Shown piece by piece: positions 9,409 through 18,246 of a DNA stretch of 64,000 nt. The DNA comes from an uncultured Sulfitobacter sp. GTDB lineage: Bacteria > Pseudomonadota > Alphaproteobacteria > Rhodobacterales > Rhodobacteraceae. Within the stretch, counting starts at the first letter, position 1. Each line of letters starts with the position of its first letter. The stretch lies in the NCBI GenBank assembly GCA_947502265.1, contig CANMZB010000001.1:1-64000 (forward strand), given 5' to 3'. The translations under genes and the position numbers were made by a program. A model generated the notes under the pieces. That model was not told the DNA's origin. It saw only the letters and a program-made list of their open reading frames with translations, and ran no database searches.

Positions 9409-10143
9409 TCAACCACCCATGCGACCAGTCAGGTACAATTCAAGTTGTACGAGTGCATCATAGATCAACACCGCGAAGAGCCCGACGATCAATCCGCCCT
9501 GCAATACGTACGCGGTGTTGTTGGTTAAGAGCCCGGCGATGATAACTTCTCCCAGAGTTCGGGCCGCGACAGTAGAGCCTATCGTCGCCGTACCCAAGGC
9601 GATTACAATGGAGAGGCGGATGCCCGTTAGGGTCACTGGCAATGCCAGCGGCAGTTCGACCCGCAAAAGACGTTGCCAGCGGCTAAGGCCAATACCGCGT
9701 GCGGCTTCCATTGTGGCGCGGGGCAAATTGGTTAGTGCAGTGACTGCGTTCTCGAATATCGGCAGCAAGCCATACAGAAACAGTGCCACCAAAGTCGGTC
9801 CGGCACCGAAACCCAAAGCTGGCACTGCCAGCGCCAGCACGGCGACGGGCGGGAACGTCTGCCCCATGTTGGTGATCGTGCGAGACAACGGTCGAAATGC
9901 AGCGCCAGCCGGACGCGTCACGAGAATGGCGAGCGCCACAGCGACAATCGTCGCCGCAGCGGAGGCAAGTGCCACAATCCCGAGGTGGCTAAGCGACAAA
10001 GACAACATCGATGCCCGTTGGTAGATCACCGGGCCATCGTCGGGCGCAAAGGGCGCAAATATAGGAACAAACCATTCGGGCCGCAGCACCAACGCCAGCA
10101 GAATCGCGATCATCACAGGGCGAAGGATCAGGCCGATTTTCAT
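9409..10143 (-). CDS. yehW: ABC transporter permease, osmoprotectant type (YehW-like)
   Basis: A 244-residue inner-membrane permease with about six hydrophobic segments and the BPD_transp_1 coupling segment EAARGIGLSRWQRLLRVELPLALP (the EAA motif, about 142-165). Size matches YehW (about 243). It is the last gene of a four-gene operon with the order binding protein, large permease, ATPase, small permease, the same order as yehZYXW of enterobacteria, whose products import glycine betaine-type osmoprotectants with low affinity. The ATG at 10143 overlaps the ATPase stop by 4 bases. Substrate is inferred from family only. Confidence 0.85.
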   Translation of the reverse strand: MKIGLILRPVMIAILLALVLRPEWFVPIFAPFAPDDGPVIYQRASMLSLSLSHLGIVALASAAATIVAVALAILVTRPAGAAFRPLSRTITNMGQTFPPVAVLALAVPALGFGAGPTLVALFLYGLLPIFENAVTALTNLPRATMEAARGIGLSRWQRLLRVELPLALPVTLTGIRLSIVIALGTATIGSTVAARTLGEVIIAGLLTNNTAYVLQGGLIVGLFAVLIYDALVQLELYLTGRMGG

Positions 10144-11075
10144 ACGTGTGCTCCGGCGCGTGCGCGAATGGCTTTGAGTGTCACACGCCCTACAACGATG
10201 CCCCCTCTGGTGGCGGGCAAGGCATCGCGCCCGCTCCACAGACAGGCTGAGAGGGCGTCACGCAAGCTTGCGGTTTCTGGCAGTGATTCACCCTCTGCCT
10301 CACCCGGCTCAATGATTTCAGCCACTGAGATCAACGACAAAAGCCGCAGAGGCCGTTCGACATCTCCGACCATGTTTGCCACGAAGTCTGTCGCGGGACG
10401 GGAGATGATTTCGGCCGGTGGGGCATATTGTACCAGCTTGCCACCGTCCATCACAGCCACGTGGTCCCCCAAACTGATGGCTTCCTCCATGTCATGGGTC
10501 ACCAACATGATCGTTGATCCCAGCTTGCGCTGGATGTGCCGCAGGTCTTCTTGCGCACGGGTCCGGATGATCGGGTCCAATGCGCCGAAAGGTTCGTCCA
10601 TCAGCAACAAATCAGGCCGGGATGCCAGCGCGCGCGCCACGCCGACACGTTGTTGTTGCCCGCCGGACAGTTCTGCCGGAAAGCGGTCTCGGAATTCTGC
10701 GGGGTTCATTGAAAACAGCGCGAGCAATTCATCGACGCGGGCATTGATTTTGTCGCGGGACCACTTCAGCAATTCGGGAACCGCGCCGATATTGCGAGCT
10801 ACCGTATGGTGCGGGAACAGTCCGTGGCCCTGAATGGCATAACCGATGCGCCGTCGCAGAAGGTGCGGTTTTACCGATAAGGTAGATGTTCCGTTGATCC
10901 GCACTTCGCCTGAGGTCGGTTCCTCTAGGCGGTTTATCATCCGCAACAACGTCGTTTTGCCTGACCCAGAGGTGCCGACGATCACGGTGATTGATCCGGT
11001 TTTCACCGTCAGGGACACTGCATCGACGGCATTCACCGTGCCATAGGTTTTGGTGATGCTGTCTATCTCGATCAT
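10140..11075 (-). CDS. yehX: ABC transporter ATPase, osmoprotectant type (YehX-like)
   Basis: A 311-residue ATPase with Walker A GTSGSGKTTL, Q-loop region, signature LSGGQQQRVGVARA, Walker B LLLMDEPFGALD and switch His in LVTHDMEEA. About 70 residues follow the core, in place of the CBS pair seen in OpuA/ProV. Coupled by 4-base overlaps to the permease genes on both sides. It drives uptake of glycine-betaine-like solutes together with the two permeases and the periplasmic binding protein. Confidence 0.88.
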   Translation of the reverse strand: MIEIDSITKTYGTVNAVDAVSLTVKTGSITVIVGTSGSGKTTLLRMINRLEEPTSGEVRINGTSTLSVKPHLLRRRIGYAIQGHGLFPHHTVARNIGAVPELLKWSRDKINARVDELLALFSMNPAEFRDRFPAELSGGQQQRVGVARALASRPDLLLMDEPFGALDPIIRTRAQEDLRHIQRKLGSTIMLVTHDMEEAISLGDHVAVMDGGKLVQYAPPAEIISRPATDFVANMVGDVERPLRLLSLISVAEIIEPGEAEGESLPETASLRDALSACLWSGRDALPATRGGIVVGRVTLKAIRARAGAHV

Positions 11076-12238
11076 GCTGTCTCCTCGGGGGTTCGACGGG
11101 TGAGTTCGACCAGAATGTCCATCAATATCGCTGCCGTTAGGGCCAGCACAACTGTGGGTAATGCGCCCAACAGGATCAGATCAGTCGCGGTCTGGTTCAG
11201 CCCCTGAAAGACGAAAGTCCCAAAGCCGCCGCCACCAATGAGCCCGGCAATGACGGCAAGGCCGATGTTCTGCACAAGCACGATGCGCAAACCGGTCAGG
11301 ATGATCGGCAGACCGAGCGGCAACTCAACGCGCAACAGACGCTGGCCAGGTGTCATTCCCATGCCGCGCGCAGCCTCCAGCGCGGCGGGTGGCGTCGCCG
11401 CAAGGCCAGCAACTGTGTTCCCAACGACAGGCAGCAGCGAATAAAGTAAAAGGGCAAGAAATGCAGGGGCAAACCCGATTCCTGCGATGCCGATTGCTTG
11501 CGCCCCCGGAACAGTATTTCCGACCCATCCAAGGATCGGGATCATCAGCCCGAACATGGCAAGCGATGGAATGGTCTGCAAAAAACTGAGCACCGGCAGG
11601 GTTGCACCCCGTAGTCCCGCGCGGTGGTGGCACAGAATGCCAAGCGGAAAACCGATTACCGCGGCCGCTGCGAGTGACCCGAAAGCAAGCCCCAGATGCC
11701 GCAGAAATTCCGTGAAGAATGCGTCACGACGGCTGGAAAATTCCTGAAGGACTGACAAGTCGGACAGAAGGCCTGAATGAAGGACGAGGACCAATGCAGC
11801 AAGCACCGCGGCCAATAATATACCGCGCATAAGTGGCCCCGGTTTCAGGGCGGCCAACGCATCGGCCATCAGCAGCATAAAAATAATCAGCAGGCACCAA
11901 AAGCCTGCCGCCGGTGAAACGCGTGCATACTCTCCCGCTTGAGTCAAAAGGATGGGCGCACTACGGGAGAGCAACCAGATCAGTCCTGCTAAGCCAAAAA
12001 CAGCCCCCAGCAAACGCAGGCGTGTCCACTTTGCGATAAGACCCATCGCCAAACCAATGATCACCGCGGCCACACCGGGAGCGGTGATTGTAGGCCCAGC
12101 GATGCGCAATACAGAGATGCCATCACCCGCAACAATGCGATTGGCTGCAAGTGTCATAAATGGGACCAGCAATGAGGCCAGCCCCAGAATGGCAAAAAGC
12201 AATCCGGGCGGCGAAAGATGTGTGCGAATGCCCATCAT
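11072..12238 (-). CDS. yehY: ABC transporter permease, osmoprotectant type (YehY-like, long form)
   Basis: A 388-residue permease, long for the family because an extra block of hydrophobic segments (about residues 10-170) precedes the permease core; E. coli YehY has the same extension and length. The coupling motif EAARGMGMTPGQRLLRVELPLGLP lies near residue 290. It starts 18 bases after the binding-protein gene and overlaps the ATPase by 4 bases. Two permeases of unequal length pair in this transporter class. Confidence 0.86.
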   Translation of the reverse strand: MMGIRTHLSPPGLLFAILGLASLLVPFMTLAANRIVAGDGISVLRIAGPTITAPGVAAVIIGLAMGLIAKWTRLRLLGAVFGLAGLIWLLSRSAPILLTQAGEYARVSPAAGFWCLLIIFMLLMADALAALKPGPLMRGILLAAVLAALVLVLHSGLLSDLSVLQEFSSRRDAFFTEFLRHLGLAFGSLAAAAVIGFPLGILCHHRAGLRGATLPVLSFLQTIPSLAMFGLMIPILGWVGNTVPGAQAIGIAGIGFAPAFLALLLYSLLPVVGNTVAGLAATPPAALEAARGMGMTPGQRLLRVELPLGLPIILTGLRIVLVQNIGLAVIAGLIGGGGFGTFVFQGLNQTATDLILLGALPTVVLALTAAILMDILVELTRRTPEETA

Positions 12239-12256
12239 GCGTCAGATTCTACGCAA

Positions 12257-13165
12257 TCAATCCAGAACGCCGGTTTCGGTCAGGTATTGGCGCGCCACGT
12301 CTTCAGCAGGCTCTCCGCCGACTTGAATACGACCGTTCAACCGTTGCAGAGTCTGCATATCAAGACCAGCAAAAATCGGGTTCAGAATTTCCGGTATGGA
12401 AGGATACTCCGCCAAAACGTCAGCCCGCACGATCGGAGCGGGTTGGTAAACTGGCTGCACGCCTTTGTCGTCTTCCATCACTACAAGTCCAGTAGCGCCG
12501 ACACCCCCGTCAGTGCCGTATACCATGGCTGCGTTGACGCCCGATGTGCCGCGTGCTGCGGCTTGGATCGTTGCGGCCGTGTCGCCACCGGACAGGATTA
12601 TCGTTTGATCGGAGGTCAGGCTAAACCCGTAAGTGTCCTGCATCGCAGGCAGAACCGCAGGAGAAGAAACAAACTCTGTCGAGGCCGCAAGTTTGACGTC
12701 GCCGCCAGCCGCAACCCAAGCGCCAAAATCAGTCATCGTCACCAAGTCATTTTCCGCTGCGACTTCACCCGTCACCGCGATGGCCCACGTGTTATTCGCA
12801 GGCGCGGGATCAAGCCATGTGACGTTGTTTTGCTCACTATCCAACTCCGCCGCGCGTGCGTGAGCAGCGGCGGGATCTTTCCAGACGTCGCTGTCTGCTT
12901 CGTTAAAGAAAAACGCGGCGTTGCCAGTATATTCGGGGTAAATATCGATCTGATTAGACAGCAGTGCTTCGCGTACAATCTGCGTGCCGCCAAGCTGCAA
13001 GCGACGCTCTACTGGTAAGTTTGCGTCTTCAAGTGCCAAGGCGATGATATTGCCCAGCAAACCGCCCTCAGTGTCGATTTTGGACGAAACAGCAACGTCG
13101 GCAGTAGCGGTTGTCGCCAGAAGGGCGGAAAGGCTTATTACTGAAATAAACTGGCTGGGTTTCAT
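12257..13165 (-). CDS. osmF: Periplasmic osmoprotectant-binding protein (OsmF/YehZ-like)
   Basis: A 302-residue OpuAC-type solute-binding protein with a signal peptide (residues 1-22, cleavage near ATA-DV). Characteristic segments are VSSKIDTEGGLLGNII, IDIYPEYTGNAAFFF and VYGTDGGVGATGLVVMEDD. First gene of the yehZYXW-like operon. It captures glycine-betaine-type compounds in the periplasm; the low-affinity E. coli homologue suggests the physiological ligand may be another compound. Confidence 0.87.
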   Translation of the reverse strand: MKPSQFISVISLSALLATTATADVAVSSKIDTEGGLLGNIIALALEDANLPVERRLQLGGTQIVREALLSNQIDIYPEYTGNAAFFFNEADSDVWKDPAAAHARAAELDSEQNNVTWLDPAPANNTWAIAVTGEVAAENDLVTMTDFGAWVAAGGDVKLAASTEFVSSPAVLPAMQDTYGFSLTSDQTIILSGGDTAATIQAAARGTSGVNAAMVYGTDGGVGATGLVVMEDDKGVQPVYQPAPIVRADVLAEYPSIPEILNPIFAGLDMQTLQRLNGRIQVGGEPAEDVARQYLTETGVLD

Positions 13166-13297
13166 GATTAACTACTCCGATATTATAGGTTGGGGCTGTG
13201 GCGAAATTACGTTGCATTTTAACGTAGCACGGCTGGACTTGAAGCCAAGTCCTGTCTCATTCCACGCTTCCCAGCGGTCACTGGGAGCCGAGGAAAT

Positions 13298-13393
13298 TTA
13301 TTCATCATGCACCGCTTTTGCGGTCCCGTTTGCGCGGGCTTCAAGCAATGCAGTTGTATTCTGAAGTAGACCCTCAAGGTCTTCCATTGTCAT
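13298..13393 (-). CDS. Possible 31-residue peptide after the msrQ-like gene
   Basis: An ATG at 13393, nine bases beyond the msrQ-like stop, opens MTMEDLEGLLQNTTALLEAR ending KAVHDE. It is helical and acidic in look, unrecognised, with no clear ribosome site. Listed only because of its tight position; it may be chance. Confidence 0.2.
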   Translation of the reverse strand: MTMEDLEGLLQNTTALLEARANGTAKAVHDE

Positions 13394-13401
13394 CTTTGCG
13401 G

Positions 13402-14007
13402 TCAAATAAACCGCGTCCGCTGGCGGCGCAAATTGTAACCCAGCCGATAGGCCTCCAGCGCAATCAACGGCACAAAATGCACCATCGCAGCACCAACACC
13501 GCCCCAATTATGCAACGCAGCCCAATGCAAAAGTGTCAGCACCGCGGCCCCATAAACGCCCCGCTGGAGGATTTTCCAGCGAGGTCCCAGTTTGCGAACC
13601 CAGCCGTCTGTCGATGTGATGGCCAAGGGCACGAAGATCAGGAAGGCAAGCCAACCGCTCCAGATGTAGAGTTCGGAGATTTCGACGCTCGTAAAGGCGA
13701 CCGCGCCTTCGTCAACAAGGTACAAAGCTGTATGTGCCAAGGCATAGACAAATGCCGCAACGCCAAGATAACGCCGCCGCTTCATCAACCAGCGCGGTCC
13801 GCGCCAGCCTTTGAACAGCATCACCAACGGCGTGATCATTATGGTGACGATCATGAACCGCGCGGCAAATTCACGTGTCGGGTGCAGCAGTTGATTGATT
13901 GTTTCTGGATCGCCGGAGGTCGGGCCGACCACCATTGGAATGGCAGGCAACGTCAGGATGCCCCAAAACGTGTAAGGCGAATTGAAGAACGATTTTGTTC
14001 CGGACAT
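13402..14007 (-). CDS. MsrQ-like ferric-reductase-family haem membrane protein
   Basis: A 201-residue protein with about six hydrophobic segments and family features of YedZ/MsrQ: RRRYLGVAAFVYALAHTALY with a probable haem-ligand His, and LLHWAALHNW with further His residues near residue 170. MsrQ passes electrons from the quinone pool to the periplasmic methionine-sulfoxide reductase MsrP. No msrP gene lies nearby (the upstream neighbour is an NmrA-type reductase), so either MsrP is elsewhere or this is another member of the family. It is followed by the osmF gene on the same strand after a gap of about 235 bases. Confidence 0.7.
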   Translation of the reverse strand: MSGTKSFFNSPYTFWGILTLPAIPMVVGPTSGDPETINQLLHPTREFAARFMIVTIMITPLVMLFKGWRGPRWLMKRRRYLGVAAFVYALAHTALYLVDEGAVAFTSVEISELYIWSGWLAFLIFVPLAITSTDGWVRKLGPRWKILQRGVYGAAVLTLLHWAALHNWGGVGAAMVHFVPLIALEAYRLGYNLRRQRTRFI

Positions 14008-14075
14008 TGAAGTTACTTTTATCTCGTGGCGTTTGCCTGAATAGGGCGCTCAAGCTGCAACGCAAAAAGGGGTTC

Positions 14076-14921
14076 TCAACCTGCTATTGATCCGAAATAA
14101 TCGGTCCAGCTTTGGTGAGTTCTGCCAGCAACAGCTTCAAAATCGCTGGGCACATCGTAAATACCACGACGAATACCCTCATATATGCCGCCGATGATTG
14201 GGCCTATGAAATCGCCCAGTTCGGCTGTGCGATCTGCGACGTACTCTTCTGGAGTCATTTCGCGATAGGTCAGCGACGTGCCGAATGCGCTGTTCAAATA
14301 ATCGGTAAGCTCGCCTTGGGCGATTGGCGCGCCCCACAGGTTAAACGTCTGGCCGTTGAAGTTATCATTGGTCAAAAGGCAAGCGTAGGCATGGGCCAAC
14401 TCAGAACGGGTTGTGTAGCCGCATTTGCCCGCCCCGGCGCTATTGGCGATCTCGCCTCTGGCTTTGTAGCTGTCGATGTATTCCACGTCCGGTTCGATAT
14501 AGATGCCGTTGCGCCCGATGGCATAGGCAAGCCCGCTGTCGCGCAGATCGGCCTCGGTTTGGCGGTTGCTTTGCACAACGGGGGAAAAGGCAGTGCCCTC
14601 TTCGGCCCCTTGAATGCTGGTATAAACGATCTTCCTCACACCTGCGGCCTTTGCGGCCTCAATGACGTTGCGGTGCTGCTGAATGCGGGCCTCGGGGGCA
14701 TCCATACCTGACACGAGCAACAAGGCATCAACGCCCGCTAAAGACGCGCGCAACTGCTCCGGTTGCCCGTAATCGCCAGCGCGAACCTCAATACCGAGAT
14801 CTTTTGCCTTCGCAGGGGTGCGGGCAAGGCCGATGATGGTCTCACCATCTGCGGTTTCGATCAGATTGCGGGCAATTGCTCCGCCAAGCTGGCCTGAAAC
14901 GGCTGTAATCGCGATTGTCAT
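14076..14921 (-). CDS. NmrA/QorB-like NAD(P)-dependent oxidoreductase
   Basis: A 281-residue atypical short-chain dehydrogenase. It begins with TAVSGQLGGAIARNL, a Rossmann glycine motif of the NmrA/QOR2 type, followed by VDALLLVSGMD and VRKIVYTSIQGAEEG. The classical YxxxK catalytic pair is not obvious, as expected for this group. QorB reduces quinones with NADPH; NmrA is a redox sensor without catalysis. The next upstream gene encodes a SnoaL-like protein in the same direction (58-base gap), so the two may be co-transcribed. Confidence 0.8.
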   Translation of the reverse strand: MTIAITAVSGQLGGAIARNLIETADGETIIGLARTPAKAKDLGIEVRAGDYGQPEQLRASLAGVDALLLVSGMDAPEARIQQHRNVIEAAKAAGVRKIVYTSIQGAEEGTAFSPVVQSNRQTEADLRDSGLAYAIGRNGIYIEPDVEYIDSYKARGEIANSAGAGKCGYTTRSELAHAYACLLTNDNFNGQTFNLWGAPIAQGELTDYLNSAFGTSLTYREMTPEEYVADRTAELGDFIGPIIGGIYEGIRRGIYDVPSDFEAVAGRTHQSWTDYFGSIAG

Positions 14922-14979
14922 TTTGGCGCTCCTTCATTGCGGCGGCTGGGCGCAGGCTACGCCCACCCTGATAAAATTC

Positions 14980-15471
14980 TCAGCCGTGGTAGGCTTGGCT
15001 GATCGCAAAACTGTCTTCAAACCAGTTCCACAAAACCACCTGTCCATCACGCATTTTGGCACGCAGGGCGAATGTGAGTTCGCCGATTTCTTTGCCGCTG
15101 TGGGCCGTGATCCCATTCATGCGACCAAACACGGCAACCGTATCACCAGAGGCAAATGCGTCGGTGTTTTCCCATTTGGTGGTCTGAAAGTTGGCTGCGA
15201 AGACGCCGAGAAACTCAAAGATGGCTTCTTTGCCGACAGTCTCGCCAATCCAAGGCAATGATGTGTCGCCTTCGGTGTGCCAGACCATATCATCAGCCAT
15301 TAGGTTGCCCATTGCTTCCATGTCTCCGCTGCCCATCGCGCCCATAAAGGCCATGACGGTATCAAAGCTGGCTTGTGTTGTTTCGTCCATGTTCTGCGCT
15401 CCTGCGTGGGTCCCAAACATCAGCGCAAGCGACGCGCCAAGGGAAGTTGTCAGTAAATTTCTGCGGTACAT
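14980..15471 (-). CDS. Exported SnoaL-like (NTF2-fold) protein
   Basis: A 163-residue protein with an N-terminal export signal (MYRRNLLTTSLGASLALM...AGAQ, twin arginines at 3-4) and an NTF2-type cone domain: DTVMAFMGAMGSGDMEAM, MADDMVWHTEGD, and KMRDGQVVLWNWFED. The motif W-x-W-x-E-D near the end is common in SnoaL-like proteins. Function unknown; such folds bind or isomerise small hydrophobic compounds. It sits 55 bases downstream of a truncated SnoaL-like gene and upstream of an NmrA reductase, all on one strand. Confidence 0.7.
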   Translation of the reverse strand: MYRRNLLTTSLGASLALMFGTHAGAQNMDETTQASFDTVMAFMGAMGSGDMEAMGNLMADDMVWHTEGDTSLPWIGETVGKEAIFEFLGVFAANFQTTKWENTDAFASGDTVAVFGRMNGITAHSGKEIGELTFALRAKMRDGQVVLWNWFEDSFAISQAYHG

Positions 15472-15525
15472 GGTGTCCTCCTGCGGCGTGTTGGCCCAGA
15501 TTGCTCTGGGCCGTTACCGTTTGTT

Positions 15526-15903
15526 TTATTGACCAGAAAGCTGCTGCAACGCGCCTGCCCAGTCTTCGACGTGGTAGGTGCGGGCGATCACGCCGTCTTC
15601 CAACTCGTGGATGTCGATGGTCATGATGTCAAAGCTGCGGCCTTCACCATCAACACCAAAGAAAGGCGCTACAGGTGTGCCAGTTGCACGGCTGCGCACA
15701 ACGAAGGTGTCGCCGTCTTGGTGGATGTCCTGAATGGCCCAGTTGAGGTCTGGCATCAGTTGTCCAAAGCCGCCCACCTGACCGAGGAACGCTTCGCGGG
15801 TTTTGTTGTTGCCTGAATAATCGCCCATGCTGGTCCACTCCTCAGGCTCCAGACCCATTAATCGGCTTGAGGCTGTCAGGTGTGCGTGATTCAACTCCTC
15901 CAA
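15526..15903 (-). pseudogene. SnoaL-like ester-cyclase gene with its 5' end replaced by an IS5-type element
   Basis: The reading frame of 125 residues has a NTF2/SnoaL core from about residue 20 (EEWTSMGDYSGNNKTREAFLG...MTIDIHELEDGVIARTYHVEDWAGALQQL). The first 19 residues (MEELNHAHLTASSRLMGLEP) are encoded inside the terminal inverted repeat of the neighbouring IS5-like element (its edge is at about 15844). The true N-terminus, normally another 20-30 residues, is missing. It might still be translated from the IS-provided ATG, but the gene is probably inactive. Confidence 0.65.
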
Positions 15904-16737
15904 ATTGAGGGGGAATTATGAGCAATCTTTACTGGCTGAGCGAAGAGCAAATGGCGCGGCTTCGTCCCTATTTTCCGAAGAGCCATGGCGTGCCACGCGT
16001 GGATGACCGGCGTGTTCTAAATGGCATTATATTTATCAATCGCAATGGGTTACGCTGGTGTGATGCGCCCAAGGAATACGGACCAGCAAAGACGCTCTAC
16101 AACCGGTGGAAGCGCTGGAGCGACATGGGGGTTTTCGCCAGGATCATGACGTGATTGGCGGCAGAGGCACCTGACAACAAGACGATATCAATCGATGCGA
16201 CCTACCTCAAAGCACACCGCACGGCGTCCAGCCTGCGGTTAAAAAAGGGGGGCGTGGCAGGCTGATCCATTGCCGGCAGGGTATTGCGCAGCAATGCACG
16301 AGAGGGGGGCGGACGAAAGGCGGGATGAACACGAAGCTACATGCTGTCACCGACGTCAAAGGGCGCCCGATCCGGTTCTTCATGACCGCCGGTCAAGTGA
16401 GCGATTACACCTGGGCCAGAGCCATGGTGAGCAGCTTGCTATCAATTGGTACCGCGAAGCCTTGATAAATAAGGGAATAAAGCCCTGCATTCCCGGACGG
16501 AAGTCGCGCGACGAGCCCATCAAATATCCCTTTCGGGACATTGCTGCGCAATACCCTGTCGGACAGTGGACAAGCGCCGCTACAAAAGGCGCAACCGGAT
16601 CGAAATCATGTTCGGTCGTCTGAAAGACTGGCGTCGGATATCCACCCGATACGACCGTTGCCCCAAGGTATTCCTATCTGCCATCGCTCTCGCGGCAACC
16701 GTCCTGTTTTGGCTCTAAGTTAATGAGTCTGGAACCT
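15844..16737 (+). mobile_element. Degenerate IS5-family (IS427-like) element
   Basis: About 894 bases bounded by an 18-base inverted repeat with two mismatches (AGGCTCCAGACCCATTAA at 15844-15861; the complement at 16720-16737). An ATG at 15918 begins MSNLYWLSEEQMARLRPYFP...GLRWCDAPKEYGPAKTLYNR, the N-terminus of an IS5-type transposase. The rest (SIDATYLKAHRTAS, KGGMNTKLHAV, GRPIRFFMTAGQ, IPGRKSRDEPI, KDWRRISTRYDRCP, ending at 16719) is spread over several frames with a stop at 16152, so at least three lesions. The element is inactive by itself. It truncated the SnoaL-like gene to its left. Confidence 0.85.
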
Positions 16738-16849
16738 AGTTGATGGAAAACAAGCGGTTTTGCGCAAGCGCTTGGGGGCGTTTGGGTGTGACCTTCAAAC
16801 ACGTGGTTGAGTGACTTGAAGAAAATTCACCTCCTTTGCAGTCGCCTGC

Positions 16850-16944
16850 CGGGCAATGAACGTCAGGATCGCCAGCCACCTGCTTACGTCTGAGCCCACT
16901 GGTCAGTGCGATCAAAGGAGCGGCATCACATCATGGCAGGTCCA
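16850..16944 (-). mobile_element. IS3-family remnant, copy 2 (internally deleted)
   Basis: About 95 bases similar to parts of 60-242: CAGCCACCTGCTTACG, AGCCCACTGGTCAGTGCGAT, then a jump (about 70 bases lost) to ATCAAAGGAGCGGCATCA and the TGGACCTG-type terminus at 16944. It lies between the IS5 element and the end of the carnitine-dehydrogenase gene, whose stop codon is only eight bases from the terminus. Confidence 0.65.
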
Positions 16945-16952
16945 TCCTCCGG

Positions 16953-17882
16953 TTAAAGACCAAATCCGGACTTTAACCGGATCAATTCAACTAATGCTGC
17001 ATCGCGGCGCTGGACCAGTGTCTCTTCGTCCTGGGTCAACAATTCCTTGGCGACGCCGTTGACGAGTTTGTCCACCAGATCATCCGTGAGCGCTGCGGTT
17101 CCCAACGCGTTCCAGCGCGCTTCTTGTGTCGGCCCCAGATGTTCAAGATAGTGCCGGTATCCGCCCGGGCCGCCGCCGAGATGATAGGTCAGATGAGGCC
17201 CCATAAAGGCCCACCGCATACCGGGTCCATAAGCGATTGCCTTGTCTACACTTTCAACATCTGCAATGCCTTCCGACACCAGATAGACGGCCTCGCGATA
17301 GAGCGCAGAGGTCAGGCGGTTGGCAAGATGCCCCGGCACCTCCTTTTTGACGCGGATCGTGACACGGCGCATCTGTTCGTAGAAAGCTTCGGCAAGAAGC
17401 AGGGCCGTCTCAGACGTGGCGGTCCCGCCCACCAGTTCCACCATCGGAACAAGATGCGGCGGGTTCATCGGGTGCGCAACCAGAATACGATCAGGGTGCT
17501 TCGCCCCGTTCTGAATGTCGCTTGCCATTAACGAGGATGTGCTGGATGCAATCACGACATCTGTCCCGACAACGTCTTCGATTTGCCTGACAATGTCGCG
17601 CTTCACGTCAATCCGATCCGGCCCGTTTTCTTGTATAAACCCGGCGCCTGCCAGCTTTGCCATATCGGGCGATACGCGGGCCACGCGAACCTTGTCTGTT
17701 TGGGTAAGGCCGAGGGTCTTCAGGTTCGGCCATGCCGCCGCGACAAAATCATTCAGGTTATCTGCCGTCGCGGGATCGGGATCAATCACGGTCACGTCCA
17801 GTCCGCGCGCCAGAAACAAGCTGGCCCAGCTCATACCAATAAGGCCGCCGCCGACAATACCAACAGATTGAAAGGGTTTCAT
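16953..17882 (-). CDS. lcdH: 3-hydroxyacyl-CoA dehydrogenase family, probable L-carnitine dehydrogenase
   Basis: A 309-residue NAD-dependent dehydrogenase. The Rossmann motif GIVGGGLIGMSWASLF ends with an acidic VTVID that selects NAD. Catalytic-domain landmarks are SSTSSLMASD, LVAHPMNPPHLVPMVE (His/Asn) and KKEVPGHLANRL. The region GPGMRWAFMGPHLTYHLGGG near residue 220 is characteristic of L-carnitine dehydrogenases, which oxidise carnitine to 3-dehydrocarnitine. It is divergent from choXWV, whose quaternary-amine transporter would fit carnitine or choline supply. The start at 17882 precedes the Rossmann fold directly; an upstream in-frame ATG at 17912 is less likely. Other enzymes of carnitine breakdown are not in the window. 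Confidence 0.75.
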   Translation of the reverse strand: MKPFQSVGIVGGGLIGMSWASLFLARGLDVTVIDPDPATADNLNDFVAAAWPNLKTLGLTQTDKVRVARVSPDMAKLAGAGFIQENGPDRIDVKRDIVRQIEDVVGTDVVIASSTSSLMASDIQNGAKHPDRILVAHPMNPPHLVPMVELVGGTATSETALLLAEAFYEQMRRVTIRVKKEVPGHLANRLTSALYREAVYLVSEGIADVESVDKAIAYGPGMRWAFMGPHLTYHLGGGPGGYRHYLEHLGPTQEARWNALGTAALTDDLVDKLVNGVAKELLTQDEETLVQRRDAALVELIRLKSGFGL

Positions 17883-18246
17883 TTTTGCAGCCTCCCGAAA
17901 TAGGCACTTCACGTCTTCGCTTTACGGTATTGTAACCGAAATTTCGGGGCCCTGTCTTGCACAGTTTGCCTGCGACACCCGCCGGTATTTGTCGCGATGT
18001 GAAAAGCACCGTCGGGTGCGCCACCCCAAATGTCATGGCATGGCCCGCCTTCGGTCCAGCGCAGCTTCCGGCCTCTCCGCTACAGATTGATTACATCGGG
18101 TAACCTCCCGTTTTATCGGCGCCCAGATGTGGTATCCAGGTGGCGGTCTCTTCAGGCAGGTCAAGTTACTTGCCAAGACACGGTGGTTCGTTCCTTAATG
18201 CACCGCCAATAGAAATAAACAAACAAGACACTCCGGGGAGTACACA
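17883..18246. other. Divergent promoter region lcdH / choX with a 12-base palindrome
   Basis: 364 bases between divergent genes. A perfect palindrome CCGAAATTTCGG at 17936-17947 lies 54 bases before the lcdH start and could be an operator. No regulator gene (such as betI) is adjacent. A ribosome site (CCGGGGAG) precedes choX. Small open frames here have no recognisable content. Confidence 0.4.
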
